From NCBI GenBank assembly GCA_023091665.1, contig JALJCQ010000012.1:3596001-3660000 (forward strand): a stretch of DNA of 64,000 nt. The letters run 5' to 3'. Positions 19,459-30,800 of the stretch are shown piece after piece (positions within the stretch are counted from its first letter, which is position 1; each line of letters begins with the position of its first letter). Position numbers and translations under genes: made by a program. The notes under the pieces were generated by a model. The model did not search any database and was not told the origin of the DNA. It was given only the letters and a program-made list of their open reading frames with translations. This DNA comes from Pythium myriotylum (Eukaryota; Oomycota; Peronosporomycetes; Pythiales; Pythiaceae).

Positions 19459-21114
19459 ATGGCTCAACCGTCGCAACAACAAGCTGGCGCCCGCGGCAAC
19501 GCGGACGCACCGACGACAACGACAACTCAAGCATCGGCAGTGGCGCCGAGCACAACGACGCCAACGACGGCGGCGACAACGGAAGTCACGACGACAGCAA
19601 CGGCAGCCACGACGACTTCGGCCGTGGCACCTGAGACGTTGAGCGATGAGGCGATGGCGCGAGTGTTGGAACAGGTCAACACACATCAAGGCACAAGCTT
19701 CGCAGCGCCGCCACGTGCAGCGCTCTTCGATCCTCAGCTCGGTGGAATCGCGGACCGGGAGCTGTACCCAGTCCCTTATCGCGACATCTCGCGCTTTGCC
19801 AACCCACGCAGTCTCACGGCTGACGAGATCCATGAGTGGTTTGTTCGCTACCGCAAAGCAAGGGGCAAGACGATGAACGTGGTCGCGACCGCGTTGCAAC
19901 AGTCGTGGAATGCTTTCGCTCGTATATGGAACAAAGGCGAGATCGAGTCGACCGTCGTGCGCTGGGAGACCGCCCAGCGCGAGCACTCGCTCGGGCGATT
20001 GCGCGAGGAGCTGCATCGTCTGTGTGAGGCGCGGCGTATAACGTGTCACGTCGACGTCGAGGAGGGTTGTCGTGCTTGCGCGCAGGCCGGGGCCACGCGC
20101 GCGACTTGGATGGAGTGGGATGCCGACTATCGTCGCCATCAGAATGAAGAAGATCTACGACGTGCGCTCGGTCTCTACGGGCGCGCTCTCTCTCAGGCTA
20201 GAGCTGCTGGGACCGTGCCGCAAGCTGGTCCTCGTACTGCCGGACGAGACCAGGGATCTCAAGCGCGAGCGTCGGCCCGTGCTCCCACGTATCCTGATCA
20301 TCAGGGAAGCCAAGCCAGTGGACGCGATAGAAGCGAGCCTTGGGGATCGCACTCTTCTTCTTCGTACCGCCACGACGCATACGCGCCGTGGCCTCAGGAT
20401 CGGGGCGATCATCGTGGTCAACAATACGGTCGACCACCCACCGAAGATCACCGTTGGCATCAATCAGCGGCGGCGGGCCATCACGAACAAAGCGCGCAGT
20501 GGAGCCACCACGCGGCCCCGGAGTCGACGCATCCGCCTCACGATCGGTGGGACCAGCGCTATGCCGGTCTCGACTGGAACGAGCCACGTCGTCTCGATCC
20601 TCCCCGCGAGCAATCCCACGGGTATCAACAAGATCACCGCGCACAGAACTCGGACTTAGAGCGTCGAGTTGATCGTCTGCAGAACTTCCTCGTGCCAGAT
20701 CTTCAGCAGAAGGCAGACGACGCGGTCGATCAGATCGCGACACTTGAGACGGAGCAAGAGTCGCACGGGATCCGGGTGTATCAGCTCGAGCAGGACGCTC
20801 GAGCTCAGCGTCAGTCTCACGAAGCCTTCCGTGAGGGGTTCCGGGGGTGGCGTCGCGAATTTGATTCTGCTGAGCTGCGCGACCTTCTTTACGAACAAGC
20901 CCGGCAGAACGCCGAGCTTCGTCAACGCCTTCAGCAACTAGAGGATCGGCTCGAACGCGCCGAGTCGCAAGCGGAGAAGCGGATGTCAACAGAGGCGCCG
21001 GGACAGCCCGACCCGAAGAGGCAGCGGAAGAACGCGTCACCGGACGCGTCGACTGGCGACGGAGGCGACGGGAATCCTCGTCGTGGAGGTCGGCAGCGAG
21101 ATCCGAAGAAGTGA
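19459..21114 (+). CDS. Antisense ORF inside Gypsy A, 551 aa, coiled-coil
   Basis: It reads on the plus strand, opposite to the retrotransposon. The first ATG of the open frame is at 19459 (the frame itself opens at 19240 in the LTR). After a Thr/Ala-rich start, residues about 60-230 look globular (ELYPVPYRDISRFANPRSLT, DEIHEWFVRYRKARGKTMNV, RATWMEWDADYRRHQNE). Then comes an His/Ser/Arg-rich linker, a long heptad-patterned coiled coil (DLERRVDRLQNFLV through LRQRLQQLEDRLERAESQA) and a basic tail (KRQRK; GGRQRDPKK) like a nuclear signal. Part (19459-20197) lies beyond the pol stop; part is opposite the pol tail. No Gag, nuclease or envelope motif is seen and no function is known. Antisense ORFs at this place occur in some plant Gypsy families. 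Confidence 0.6.
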   Translation: MAQPSQQQAGARGNADAPTTTTTQASAVAPSTTTPTTAATTEVTTTATAATTTSAVAPETLSDEAMARVLEQVNTHQGTSFAAPPRAALFDPQLGGIADRELYPVPYRDISRFANPRSLTADEIHEWFVRYRKARGKTMNVVATALQQSWNAFARIWNKGEIESTVVRWETAQREHSLGRLREELHRLCEARRITCHVDVEEGCRACAQAGATRATWMEWDADYRRHQNEEDLRRALGLYGRALSQARAAGTVPQAGPRTAGRDQGSQARASARAPTYPDHQGSQASGRDRSEPWGSHSSSSYRHDAYAPWPQDRGDHRGQQYGRPPTEDHRWHQSAAAGHHEQSAQWSHHAAPESTHPPHDRWDQRYAGLDWNEPRRLDPPREQSHGYQQDHRAQNSDLERRVDRLQNFLVPDLQQKADDAVDQIATLETEQESHGIRVYQLEQDARAQRQSHEAFREGFRGWRREFDSAELRDLLYEQARQNAELRQRLQQLEDRLERAESQAEKRMSTEAPGQPDPKRQRKNASPDASTGDGGDGNPRRGGRQRDPKK

Positions 21115-24100
21115 GGTACGGCTTCAGGCGCCAAACGTAGAAGGTCGGGTGCAAGCGCAACTTCTTGGGAAGTTCTAGCGTGTAGGCGTCACCGACAACG
21201 TTGGTAACTTTAAATGGACCGATATATCTTGGCAACAACTTGTTCGAACCCAAGTGACTGATGAGCCGCTCTGGTAAGTTCTGCGTCGAGAGCAGAACAC
21301 GATCTCCCACATAGAACTTGGTTCGATTCGAGCGGCCGCTCGAATCAGCGTTTTCCTTCTGACGGTCGACTGCGTCCGCGACGGAGTCTCGCACAAATCG
21401 CACAATAGCTTGTCGCTTTTCGACGAAGTCTTTGATCGATTTCTCTTCTCTCGGCGATAGGGTCGAGAGCTCTGGCAATGCATCGAAGTTGAACTCGGAC
21501 GACGGGTTCTCGCGCGCAGTTTGGACCGCTGCTATCACCGCTTCGATCGCATTGAGGTCTACGTCCATGTCTTCATCTCCGTTTCCAGCGGCGGCCGGAG
21601 ACACGGGCTCTTCGTCGACGTCCATGCCGGCCGGGTGGTCGGCATATCCGTTGTCGACAAGGTTGTTCTCTGTGGAGCCCTCGAACTCGGGGGCAGGGGC
21701 ACGGTCTGGGTTTGCTTGAACTTCCTCACGGTCGAAATATTGAACGTTTTCGAAACCTTGAACATCACCGTGGACCTGGCCGGGGCTAGGACCTTGAACT
21801 TGGGTCTCGTGCTGATGATCCACGCGACTTGATTGGGTGGGACGTGACGCGTCATCGTTGGGTGCAGATGCCCGAGCAGAACTTGTCACTTCCAGCGTCG
21901 AATATCTCGATGCTCCTCCCACACCTGAATGAGAGCGACCCGGTGAGGCAAAGAGCGTCGCCGGGGTACGCGGATGACGGCCATAGTTGGCGTAGAAGGG
22001 CGTCATCCCCGACGACACGTGCACCGAATTATTCAGTGCGAACTCAACAAGAGGCAAGAACTCGCTCCACTCACGGAATGATGTGGCGTAACTGCGAAGC
22101 ACATCTTCGAGAACGCGATTAACGCGTTCAGTCTGCCCGTCTGTTTCGGGATGGGCAGCCGTCGACATTTGCAAGCGAGTGTCCAATAGCTTGAACAGCG
22201 ATCGCCAGAAGAGGGAGGTGAATCGAGGATCTCGATCCGACACGATGGTCTCCGGAAGGCAGTGGAGGCGGAAGACACTGTCGAGAAACACAGCGGCAGC
22301 CTCTTCTGCTGTGATCGTTTGCTTCACAGCCGCAAGATGAACCATCTTGGAGAGACGGTCCACAAAGACCATGATCCCATCACGGTCTTGAGAGTCTTTG
22401 GGGAATCCGAAGACGAAGTCGAGGCTGACGGAGTCTCAGATATCACGTGGGACTGGGAGGGGCCGGAGCGGCGCCTGTTGAGCGGGTGATGGCTTCACGT
22501 GCTGGCAAACTTCGCACGTGCGGACCCATTTCCGCACCCACTTGTACTGGTGAGGCCAGTAATAGTTCCTCGAAAGCGAGAGAAATGTCTTCTCTCGTCC
22601 TAAATGACCTCCGACGGGCGCATCATGGTGCTCGTGGATGAGACGAAGTCGAATGTCGTCGTCATTGGGGACGACGACGCGAGGAGCGTCGGTCTTATCG
22701 ACGCTATAGTAGAGGAGACCGTCGGCAAGCTGGTACCGGCGGACACGAGCACGCACACGAGGTGTAAGACGGAACAGCAGTGACTCCGAACCATCAGAGC
22801 CGTCAGAAGATAGGAACTCAATTAACTCTTGGCAGACAGGGTCGGAGGAGTAGGCTCGGCGAATGTCGTCGGTGAGCGACGACTGCACAGAGTGAATCAA
22901 AGCGCTGAGACCTTCCTCAACGCACCTTGGGCATTCTTGAGGCGCCGACGACTCATCGATCGGCGCGCGCGGGTCGTAGTCCGGGCGACGTGAGAGCGCA
23001 TCCGCAAGGATGTTGCTCTTTCCCGGCTTGTAGTGTACAACAAAGTTGTACTCGGCGAAGAACGACAGCCAACGGGCCATCCGTTGGGACAGGTGCGGAG
23101 ACTTCGTCGCCGTTCGCAACGACGCATGATCCGTGTAGATGGCGAACTGCTGTTCGCCCAGCAGATACACTCGGAACTTGGCGAGTGCGTACTTCATGGC
23201 AAGGAGTTCCTTGTCGTGGACCGGGTAATTCCGCTCGGCCGTCTTCAGCTGCCGTGACTGGTAGCTGATCACTCGCTCACGGCCCTCAACATCAAACTAC
23301 ATGAGGGCGCAGCCGATAGCATAGTCACTTGCGTCGCAAACGACGTGGAAGGGTCGATCGTAGTCGGGGAGCGCCAAGATCGGCGCTTCTTGTAGGCTCG
23401 ACTTGACCGAGTCAAAGGCCTGCTGGTGCTCAGCGGACCATTTCCACTCGACGTCCTTCCGCAGAAGCTGCGACGGCGGCTGGACGAGGGCTGCATAATT
23501 CTTCGTATACTTGTGCAGATAATTTGCGAGCCCCAGCCACTGCCGGAGTTGCTTTTGGTCCTTGGGCACTGGCCAGACACAGATCGAGGCGACCTTCTCA
23601 GGATCGGAACGGACACCGTCCTTGCTCACATAGCAGCCTAGCACCGGAATTTCCGGTGCGAAGAATACACACTTCTTCAGATTCGCGTAGAGCTTGCGTG
23701 TTCGCATCGCTTCGAACACTTGGCGAAGGTGTTCAGTGTGAACATCCTCCGGCGCCCTGCCGTCCTCGGCCTTGCTGTGGACAAAGATGTCGTCGAAGTA
23801 GCTCGGCGCGAAGCTGCGGAACGGCCGCAGCACGTGCGATACCATCCTGTTGAAGATCGCTGGTGCGTTCTTGAGACCCTGAGGCATCACTAACCACTCC
23901 CAAAGCATTCCACTCGGCGTGCTGACAGCTGTGAGCGGGACATCCTGCTCGCGCATAAGGATCTGGTAGAAGCCATCCATCAAATCGATGGCACTGAACA
24001 CCACCGACCCGGACATCGAGTCAAGGATCATGTCCTTCCGAGGTATCGGCGTTTGTGCCGGTATCGTAGCGTCGTTCAGCTTGTTGAATGCATGAACAAT

Positions 24101-25888
24101 CCGCCAGCCGCCAGTAGCTTTCTTGACGCAGAACGTTGGGCTCGAGTGCGGGGAAACCGACTCACGAACGTGACCTGCTTGTCTGCGGGCCTCGAAAAAG
24201 GCATCAATAGCCTCAACTTGATCGCGGGGAAGCGGCCACTGGCGCATCACACAGTACTTTGAGCCTGGCACGAGATCGATCTCGTGTCGAACACCGCGGT
24301 CAGGCGGTAATGCTTTCGGGACTTCGTCCGGAAAGATGTCTTGGAACTCCAAGACGAGTTCGTACGCCTTGCTACCTGATTCCTTGAGGGCCTCTAGAGA
24401 CTGCGCTGCGTAGCGCTGCTCACGCTGGGTCTTTGAAGTCGCGTCGGGATTCATTGTCGACGCTGTCATGAAGTGATCATCCTCTGCAACGATCACGCAC
24501 ACCTGTTCGATCTCACCACGCTTGAGATCCTTCAGAAATGTCTTCATCGAGATCGTGCCACATTGCACGATCTCCGATGCCATACGCGGGGGGTTTGGCA
24601 CTCGGATGTGCTGGAACGCCGGCGCCGCGGTTGTATAGACAGCCGCCAGGATGTCTTCCTCCCCGTCTTCCAAAGCGACGAGACGCGGTTTCTCGTCGCA
24701 TACACGGTCTCCATCTTCGCAAGCGATGAGACACGGTTTCTCATCGCAATCTTGGGACCCGGTCTCTAAGCCGGCGTCATCTTCACAAATCGTTGTGGAA
24801 CCGCCACGTTGCGCTTCCTCTTCAGCAAGAAATGCATCGACGATGTAATCGACCGACGCCTCGTGTGCAGCGCGCGCACGTTTCGCGCGCAGACGCTTGC
24901 GCTTCCCAGCGTGTGAGCCCGACTTTCGTCGAGCTCGTCGTCGACGCGGCGTCGACGGCGCCATCGATGGAGCATCCTTGACGGGAGTCGAACTGGTCGA
25001 CTCGCAGCTATCAGCGCCGACAGGGCCATCGCTCTCTGTGGCGGCTGTAGTAGCTGCGGATGAATATACGGACATGTTCATCCACCAGACTTCGTCGATA
25101 ACGGCGAACGCTTCATCATCGATGGTGTCGGACGCGACAGCGCCGACATTCTTCACGGACCGACTTTTCCAGTCGATCCGGGGTTCGTGGCGTTCGAACC
25201 ACGGCAAACCGAAGATGCAATCGAACCTCTTGTCCATGTCGATTGCGAAAAACACATCTTCCTTCTCGGATCCACCGAGAACATACTTCATGTGTACCGA
25301 ATGCTTCGGTACTTCTCGCGGCCTGCCGTCTGCAAGCCGAATCGTCATCTTCTCTCCTTCATCTCGAATCTTCATGCCCCAACACTCCTTCAAGCAACCA
25401 ATGCGAACGAAATTCTTCGTTGCTCCGCAATCCAGCAGGGCTGTGATCGGCTCATCCATTCCGATCACTCTCACGCGAAGTGTGACCAACTTGTTGGAGC
25501 CACTGCCGGTGGTGGAATTGAAACACGCCTCAGACGTGCTGGGGCCAAGGCGACGGTGCTCCACCGTTGCACGCGCCGCCTCATTCCGGCCAGTAGGGCG
25601 CCCCGCACCTACTGGTCCGACTCGTTTTTTGACGCGTCGTCCGTCAGCTGATGGAAGCGGACGGATCGGTCCTGGGCGACCGACGCTGGCGCCGGCGCGA
25701 GACAATCTTTGGCGTGGTGGCCGGCTTTCTGGCACCGAAAGCAGCTCCCCTTCTTCGAACTCTTCTTCGCGTAGCGGGTGCCACCACTTTCGCTCTGCGG
25801 CGGCTCGAAAGTCGACTGCAACTTCGACTTGAAGTCTTCGAGCGACCGAAAGCATTTCCGGTCGGCAGACCTGAGGCCATAGGCCCAA
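20198..25888 (-). pseudogene. Gypsy A Pol with two in-frame stops
   Basis: The minus-strand pol frame runs from overlap with gag to 20198 in one phase. Protease has LLDCGAT in place of DSGA/DTGA. RT has YFDDIFVH and the DLMDGFYQI region. A TAG at 23297-23299 separates RT from RNase H (the homologous codon in elements C and D is CAG), and a TGA at 22436-22438 lies just before the integrase core (homologous codon TGG). Integrase retains IVSDRDPRF and ETDGQTERVNRV, and the C-terminus has a chromodomain (FYRVHWLGFPDDQDTWEHG). All three pieces remain in the same frame, so only point mutations are involved. Confidence 0.9.
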
Positions 25889-26298
25889 GTCTTCACCTTC
25901 CCAGTCAGTTGCGACATGGCATAGCGAATCCTCTGTTCTTCGTCGACGATGAGCCGGGCATCGATTGCCTCGTCCAGCTCGCAGAACCAGCGACGAAGTG
26001 GCGTCTTCTCGTCGCCACCATATTTGGATGTGTCGATCTTGAGCAGTTCGACACGCGGCGAAATCTTCTGACGCGCGAGAGTCTGCGCCTGGGCGCGCGC
26101 GTCATCGATTTCACGGATCATGAACTCTTGAGCAGCGAGACGTTGGGCTTCCGCGTCACCGCTGCGTAGGAGGGCCTTCACAGCAAGAAGGCCAGCGGCC
26201 TCAGCCATGCGGCCGAGGGCCTCCCATTCAAACTGGGTGAGGTGCGGGAAGTGTTCCGCACGAGTCAGCTGGCTGAGGTCGAAGCTGAGGTCGGCCAT
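25609..26298 (-). CDS. Gypsy A Gag, internally shortened
   Basis: 229 aa from the ATG at 26298 (MADLSFDLSQL). It holds the front of a retrotransposon Gag domain (KTPLRRWFCELDEAID, LTGKVKTWAYGL, FKSKLQSTFEPPQSE) and a CCHC zinc knuckle (CFRCQKAGHHAKDC). Compared with the 378-aa Gag of elements C and D, about 100-120 residues are missing between the capsid-like part and the knuckle, where C and D have the Q-x-L-x-x-Y-V-Q-E-L region. Pol overlaps its end in another frame, so a frameshift would be needed for Gag-Pol. Confidence 0.85.
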   Translation of the reverse strand: MADLSFDLSQLTRAEHFPHLTQFEWEALGRMAEAAGLLAVKALLRSGDAEAQRLAAQEFMIREIDDARAQAQTLARQKISPRVELLKIDTSKYGGDEKTPLRRWFCELDEAIDARLIVDEEQRIRYAMSQLTGKVKTWAYGLRSADRKCFRSLEDFKSKLQSTFEPPQSESGGTRYAKKSSKKGSCFRCQKAGHHAKDCLAPAPASVAQDRSVRFHQLTDDASKNESDQ

Positions 26299-26341
26299 CT
26301 TGATGTCTTGGTCGTGTGGACGGACCACGAAGTGCTACCAG

Positions 26342-26654
26342 GTGTAACGGGCGCAGATCCGTTACACAGCGTCGAGACCCCTGTCCCGACGCTCAGATTG
26401 GGCTCTTGACTTGACGGTAAATTGGACTCTGCATTGAGAGGTCCAGACATCTCTGGACCTCATTAAACCTACTCTGGTGTCCCTAATAAAACCTATGTAT
26501 GCGGTGTCGTCCTCTGATAGGATGAAATCTCAGAGAATTTCCACCAATGGAAATGCAACAAGAACACACGCGCCTCTGACCAATCAGAGACACGGGAGGG
26601 ACAACTCTCTCTTATAGAACCTACTCTCTTGTAATGGGCTGTGGGCCCATTACA
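26342..26654 (-). repeat. Gypsy A 5' LTR
   Basis: Same sequence as 18941-19253. On the minus strand the internal domain follows directly, with CTGGTAGCACTTCG as the probable tRNA primer site. Confidence 0.95.
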
Positions 26655-27066
26655 CTGGAACTAAGTTACTACGATTAGTCCTGGAAGGATTATGCACTGG
26701 GTGGTGTAAAAGCATCCCGAGAGTAATGGGTGATGCTGACCCGGCTGCAACACATTGGTGAGGACGTAGTGACTATGCATACTGTATTCAAGAGATTGTA
26801 GGAGGGCTTACATATTAGTTGACATAGCTAACTTTGGATACTGAAAGTAAGGTATCTAGGACAGACGACATCTAGGCACAGAGCACCCTAGAGGCCCACA
26901 CAGAGGATAGGAAAACAAACTCTAACATCAATCTCACTTCTCAACTTGCTCTCAAGTCAACTAGCCTCAACTAGCCTCGACTAGCCTCGTCCAAGACCAA
27001 GCCAACCACCCAGCCAGCCAGCCCGCGTACTTGTCACCAGGAGCCCAGTACCCCACTTCTGTGACA
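26655..27066 (+). repeat. Gypsy B 5' LTR, right part
   Basis: The remaining 412 bp of the split LTR, matching 32654-33065. It contains clustered CAACTAGCCTC repeats near 26955-26990, present in both LTRs. Confidence 0.95.
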
Positions 27067-27365
27067 TAGTAGCGCTCGTCGGTCAAGTCCTCTGCCAAGA
27101 CTGGTGATCAAGTCTCGCAGTTCTACGCTGGCTCAAGGATCTGTGGGTGCGAACCTGCAGTGTCAAGACCAAGTTCAAGTGGTGTGGTAGTCTCTGTCCC
27201 GTGAGTCTGAGTGCTCCTGCGTACCGTAAATCCTCTTCACCTGAGTTGAGGACAGATTCGGGCGTATCAGCAGTGCTCTTACTCGGTCTGCCTGAGCTAG
27301 AAGTTGGCATAAGTGGAACCTGTATTGGTTTCCGCCCGGCTCTGTGTAGTACCAACCTTCGTTGG

Positions 27366-27755
27366 ATGACCCGAACATCTGCGAAAGGGAAGGCTCGTCG
27401 TGTGAGACGTGCCAACAACTACAAGTCCCTCAACCTCGGTGATCCATCGCGACCCGTGGTGCTAGAGACGTGCGTACCTCGCCGCATCGACGTTACGGAG
27501 AACTTTCTCGTTGAGGGGGATCCGAACGCGGCTGAGAAGTACTTTCGCTGCAAGCACGATCTAGTAGAAGCCGTCAAGAAGGCGAAGCGCGTCACCAAAG
27601 CGTTCGTCAAGCTCGGTGCGGCTCTCGCCACGGACGAACTTCAGAAGGACCACGAGAAGAAGCTCGAAGCCGTTTTCAACTTCCTGAACAAGGCCGAAGA
27701 CTTCGCGACAGTACGTCTAGACGAGATCTTTGTTTCTAAACCGAATCGTAAGTAG
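27366..27755 (+). CDS. Gypsy B leader ORF, 129 aa, unknown
   Basis: Lies between the 5' LTR and gag, ending 99 bp before the Gag-Pol start. From the ATG at 27366 it encodes a basic, helix-rich protein: RRVRRANNYKSL near the start, then a long charged helical stretch (LVEAVKKAKRVTKAFVKLG, LQKDHEKKLEAVFNFLNKA). The open frame continues upstream to 27147 without an ATG. The position and length are unusual for a Gypsy element whose Gag and Pol are fused. It resembles no family I recognise. It might be translated first on the genomic RNA, or be a chance frame in the leader. Confidence 0.45.
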   Translation: MTRTSAKGKARRVRRANNYKSLNLGDPSRPVVLETCVPRRIDVTENFLVEGDPNAAEKYFRCKHDLVEAVKKAKRVTKAFVKLGAALATDELQKDHEKKLEAVFNFLNKAEDFATVRLDEIFVSKPNRK

Positions 27756-27854
27756 AATCTTCTAAGTTTCGGTTCAACTTGATTGCTTTTGGATTGCGTA
27801 AGCATCGTCTTCGTAATCCATCGGTGACATCGTATACGCTGAGAAGTCCGACTT

Positions 27855-30800
27855 ATGTCTAGTCGTCGTGCTAGAGAAGTCGAGCGTGAGTCACCAAATC
27901 TACGTCCACGTCGTCAAAGCAGATCGAACGATCCTGACGAAGTTGAACGTGCTCGTTCAGTGTCAAGAACCCGTTCAACTCAAGCAGAGCCAATGCAGCA
28001 TCAAGACGCTCAAGATCAGGGAGGAGAAGTCCCACAGGCTCCGCAAGCTGCTCCAGCCAATCAAGGGAACTTTGCCGGAGGGCAAATTCCAGGGGAAGTG
28101 TTCCAGCAGTTCATGATGTTCATGCAGCAGCAGAACCAGCAGTCCCAGGCGCAGTTGCAGGCGTTCATGCAGATGACGAATAACCAGTTCAACCAGATGC
28201 TCAACCTTCATGGATCTACGCGTCGTCGAGATCCGCCGATGTATGAAGGAAAGGTCAACGAAGACATAGAGTTGTGGATCTTCAACACAGAAGACTACTA
28301 CTCGAACAAGCGTGCTGTGATGCATACTGAGACCTCAGACTTCGTTGAAGAAGTCACTGGCAATCTGGGAAAGTCTGTTCAGAACTGGGTTCGGACGATC
28401 TTCGCAGCAGAGTGTGCTGCTGCGGGGATTCCCAAGACGTGGGAATTGTTCAAGGCTAAGTTGCGTCAGCGCTATAAGCCATTGGACTTTGAGTACAACC
28501 TTCGTGAGCGAATGTTTGAACTCAAGCAAACTGGATCGATCCATGAATATGTGGCAAAGTTTCAGGACTTGCATTCGCAGTCTGAACTTCCCATCGCGGA
28601 TCTTGATCAGCGTTTTTATTTCCAACACGGCCTTCGTGCTGAGACTTCCGCAAAGATCAAGGAAGAAAGTCCTAAGACGTTGGATGATACGATCAAGATC
28701 GCCACAAATTTCGAGTTTGCGCATTATTCTGGGAGACCGCCGAAGCAGAATGGTCAGAAGAACTCATCGAAGTTGAACCACGACTCTGCAGGCACTGCGA
28801 CCAAGTCGGAGAAGGGTAACAAGTGGAAGAAGAAAGGACACGACTCTCAGAGGAACAACGATGACTGGAAGAAGGAAGCCACTTGCCATGCGTGCAAGAA
28901 GAAGGGGCATATCTCTCCGGACTGTCCTCTGAACAAGGAGTCAAATCACTACATTAGTGGTAACTTGTACGCGATTCTCGAAGTCCAAGCTCTTGCTTTC
29001 AAGGAGCCTAATTGGAAGAAGAATGTGTCCATCTTCGTCGACAACGGTTGCAGCATGAATGGTGTCTCAGAAGATCTGGTGGAAGTGTTGAACTTGCAAG
29101 AAACGGTCGAAGACTTGATGGAAGTCAAGCTCGGTTATGAGCAGACCGTATACCGCCATCGTCGAATGGTGGAGATGTCTCTTGAAGTTCCCGGTTTCCC
29201 CACGATCACGTCTAAGTTTCAGGTGATGCCTATTCCTGAAGGCAAAGACATTTTGCTTGGTATGCGATGGCTTCGTGAACAGAATCCCGACATCGATTGG
29301 GCTGAGCTAAAGCTTACGCCACGTACTGGTGTACAGCCTGAAGAGCCTCTTGTTCTACGTACGCCTGCGGCGCGTCCCGCTCGCTTTGTCGCCAATCGCC
29401 GTCGTGCTAGACAAAGTCAGAATCGTGAGATCTTCAACTACTATCGTCAACATGGACATGATAGTGAGTTGGGTCATACCAAGTTCATCTCCATGAAGAA
29501 ACTTGCCAAAGAGCTGCGCAAGGGAGATGTCGAGCGTGTGTTTATGATTAATCCACACGACTCGGAGAAAGCTGCTAGGTATCAGCAGCAAGGATGGGAA
29601 GCTTTGAAGGACAACCCAGCTTTTGATGTGCTGTGGAAGCGTCGTGACACTGTGTTTCGAACGGAGCTACCGAACACTGTGCCACCTGTCCGTGAAGGTA
29701 TTGAACATGTCATCGAACTCAAGCCTGGTACAAAGCCCATCTCAGTTCCTCAGTGGCGACAGAGCCCTGAGCAACGTAAGGTGATCCAAGAATGGACCAA
29801 GGAAATGGTCAAGGCAGGTATCATTCGTCCTAGTACCTCGCCTTTCTCGGCACCGACTTTCTGTGTGAAGAAAGCTGTTGGATGGCGAATATTCCATGAC
29901 TTTCGTCTGTTGAACAACAACACGATCTTGCCAGCAATTCCTATGCCGCGCAAAGAAGACACCTTTGACGCAATGTCAGGAAGCTATTGGTTTTCATGCA
30001 TGGATTTGCTTTGGGGTTACTATCAAGTAAAGCTCAGAGAACAAGATATACCGTTTACAGCGTTTTCAATGCCTGATGGTTTGTTCGAGTATCTTGTAAC
30101 TCCCATGGGACTTAGTGGAAGTCCTGGCACTTTCAATCGACTTCTTCAAAGAGTATTCAGCGACATGCGCGATGTGATGCGTATCTACTTTGATGATATC
30201 TACGTCTTCACGAGAAGCACAGACATCAATGAGCATCTCGAGGCGTTGGATCGAGTACTTCAAAGATGTGAAGAACAACAGTTGTACATCAAGCTGTCGA
30301 AGTGTCAGTTCTGTGTTCCAGAAATTCCTTGTCTTGGAGATTTCGTTGGAAGGAATGGCGTTCGCATGGATCCTGATAAGATCAAGGTTATCAAGGATTG
30401 GCCAGTTCCGAAGACAAAGAAGCAGATGGAGAGTTTTCTCGGTACCACAGTGTACGTTTCTCGTTTCTGCCCGGACTTTGCTCAGTTCGCGGGTCCGCTC
30501 CATGAGTGTATCAAGGGAAAGAGATCAAGTGAGTCCATCGAGCTCAATGATCATCAACTGGCATGCTTCGAACAACTCAAGCTTTGCTTATCGTCACCGC
30601 CTGTTTTGAAACTTCCGGACTTCACGAAACCTTTTGGCATTCGTATGGATGCATCCAATTTCGCAATTGGGGGAGTCTTGTTTCAAAAGGAGGGAGAGTT
30701 GGAGTATCCAATCGCATACACTGGTCGAAAAATGAAGTCGGCTGAACTCAATTATCCAGTTCGTGAACAAGAACTTCTCGCAATCATGCATGCCTTGAAG

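Larger units (their letters stand above)
18941..26654 (-). mobile_element. Gypsy LTR retrotransposon A, inserted in B's 5' LTR
   Basis: Flanked by identical-looking LTRs at about 18941-19253 and 26342-26654, with the target site (A)CTGG repeated on both sides (18936-18940 and 26654-26658). Whether the duplication is 4 or 5 bp depends on which LTR edge base is counted. Coding order on the minus strand is gag, protease, RT, RNase H, integrase, chromodomain. A primer-binding site candidate TGGTAGCACTT lies just inside the 5' LTR and a polypurine tract (GAAGAGGGGGATGA) just inside the 3' LTR. Gag is shortened and pol has two stops, so the copy is not autonomous. It also carries a long antisense ORF. 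Confidence 0.95.

Noticed and set aside
24897..25832. 311-aa plus frame inside Gypsy A
   Set aside because: Opposite the conserved protease region of Pol, Ser/Thr/Pro-rich, without any motif.
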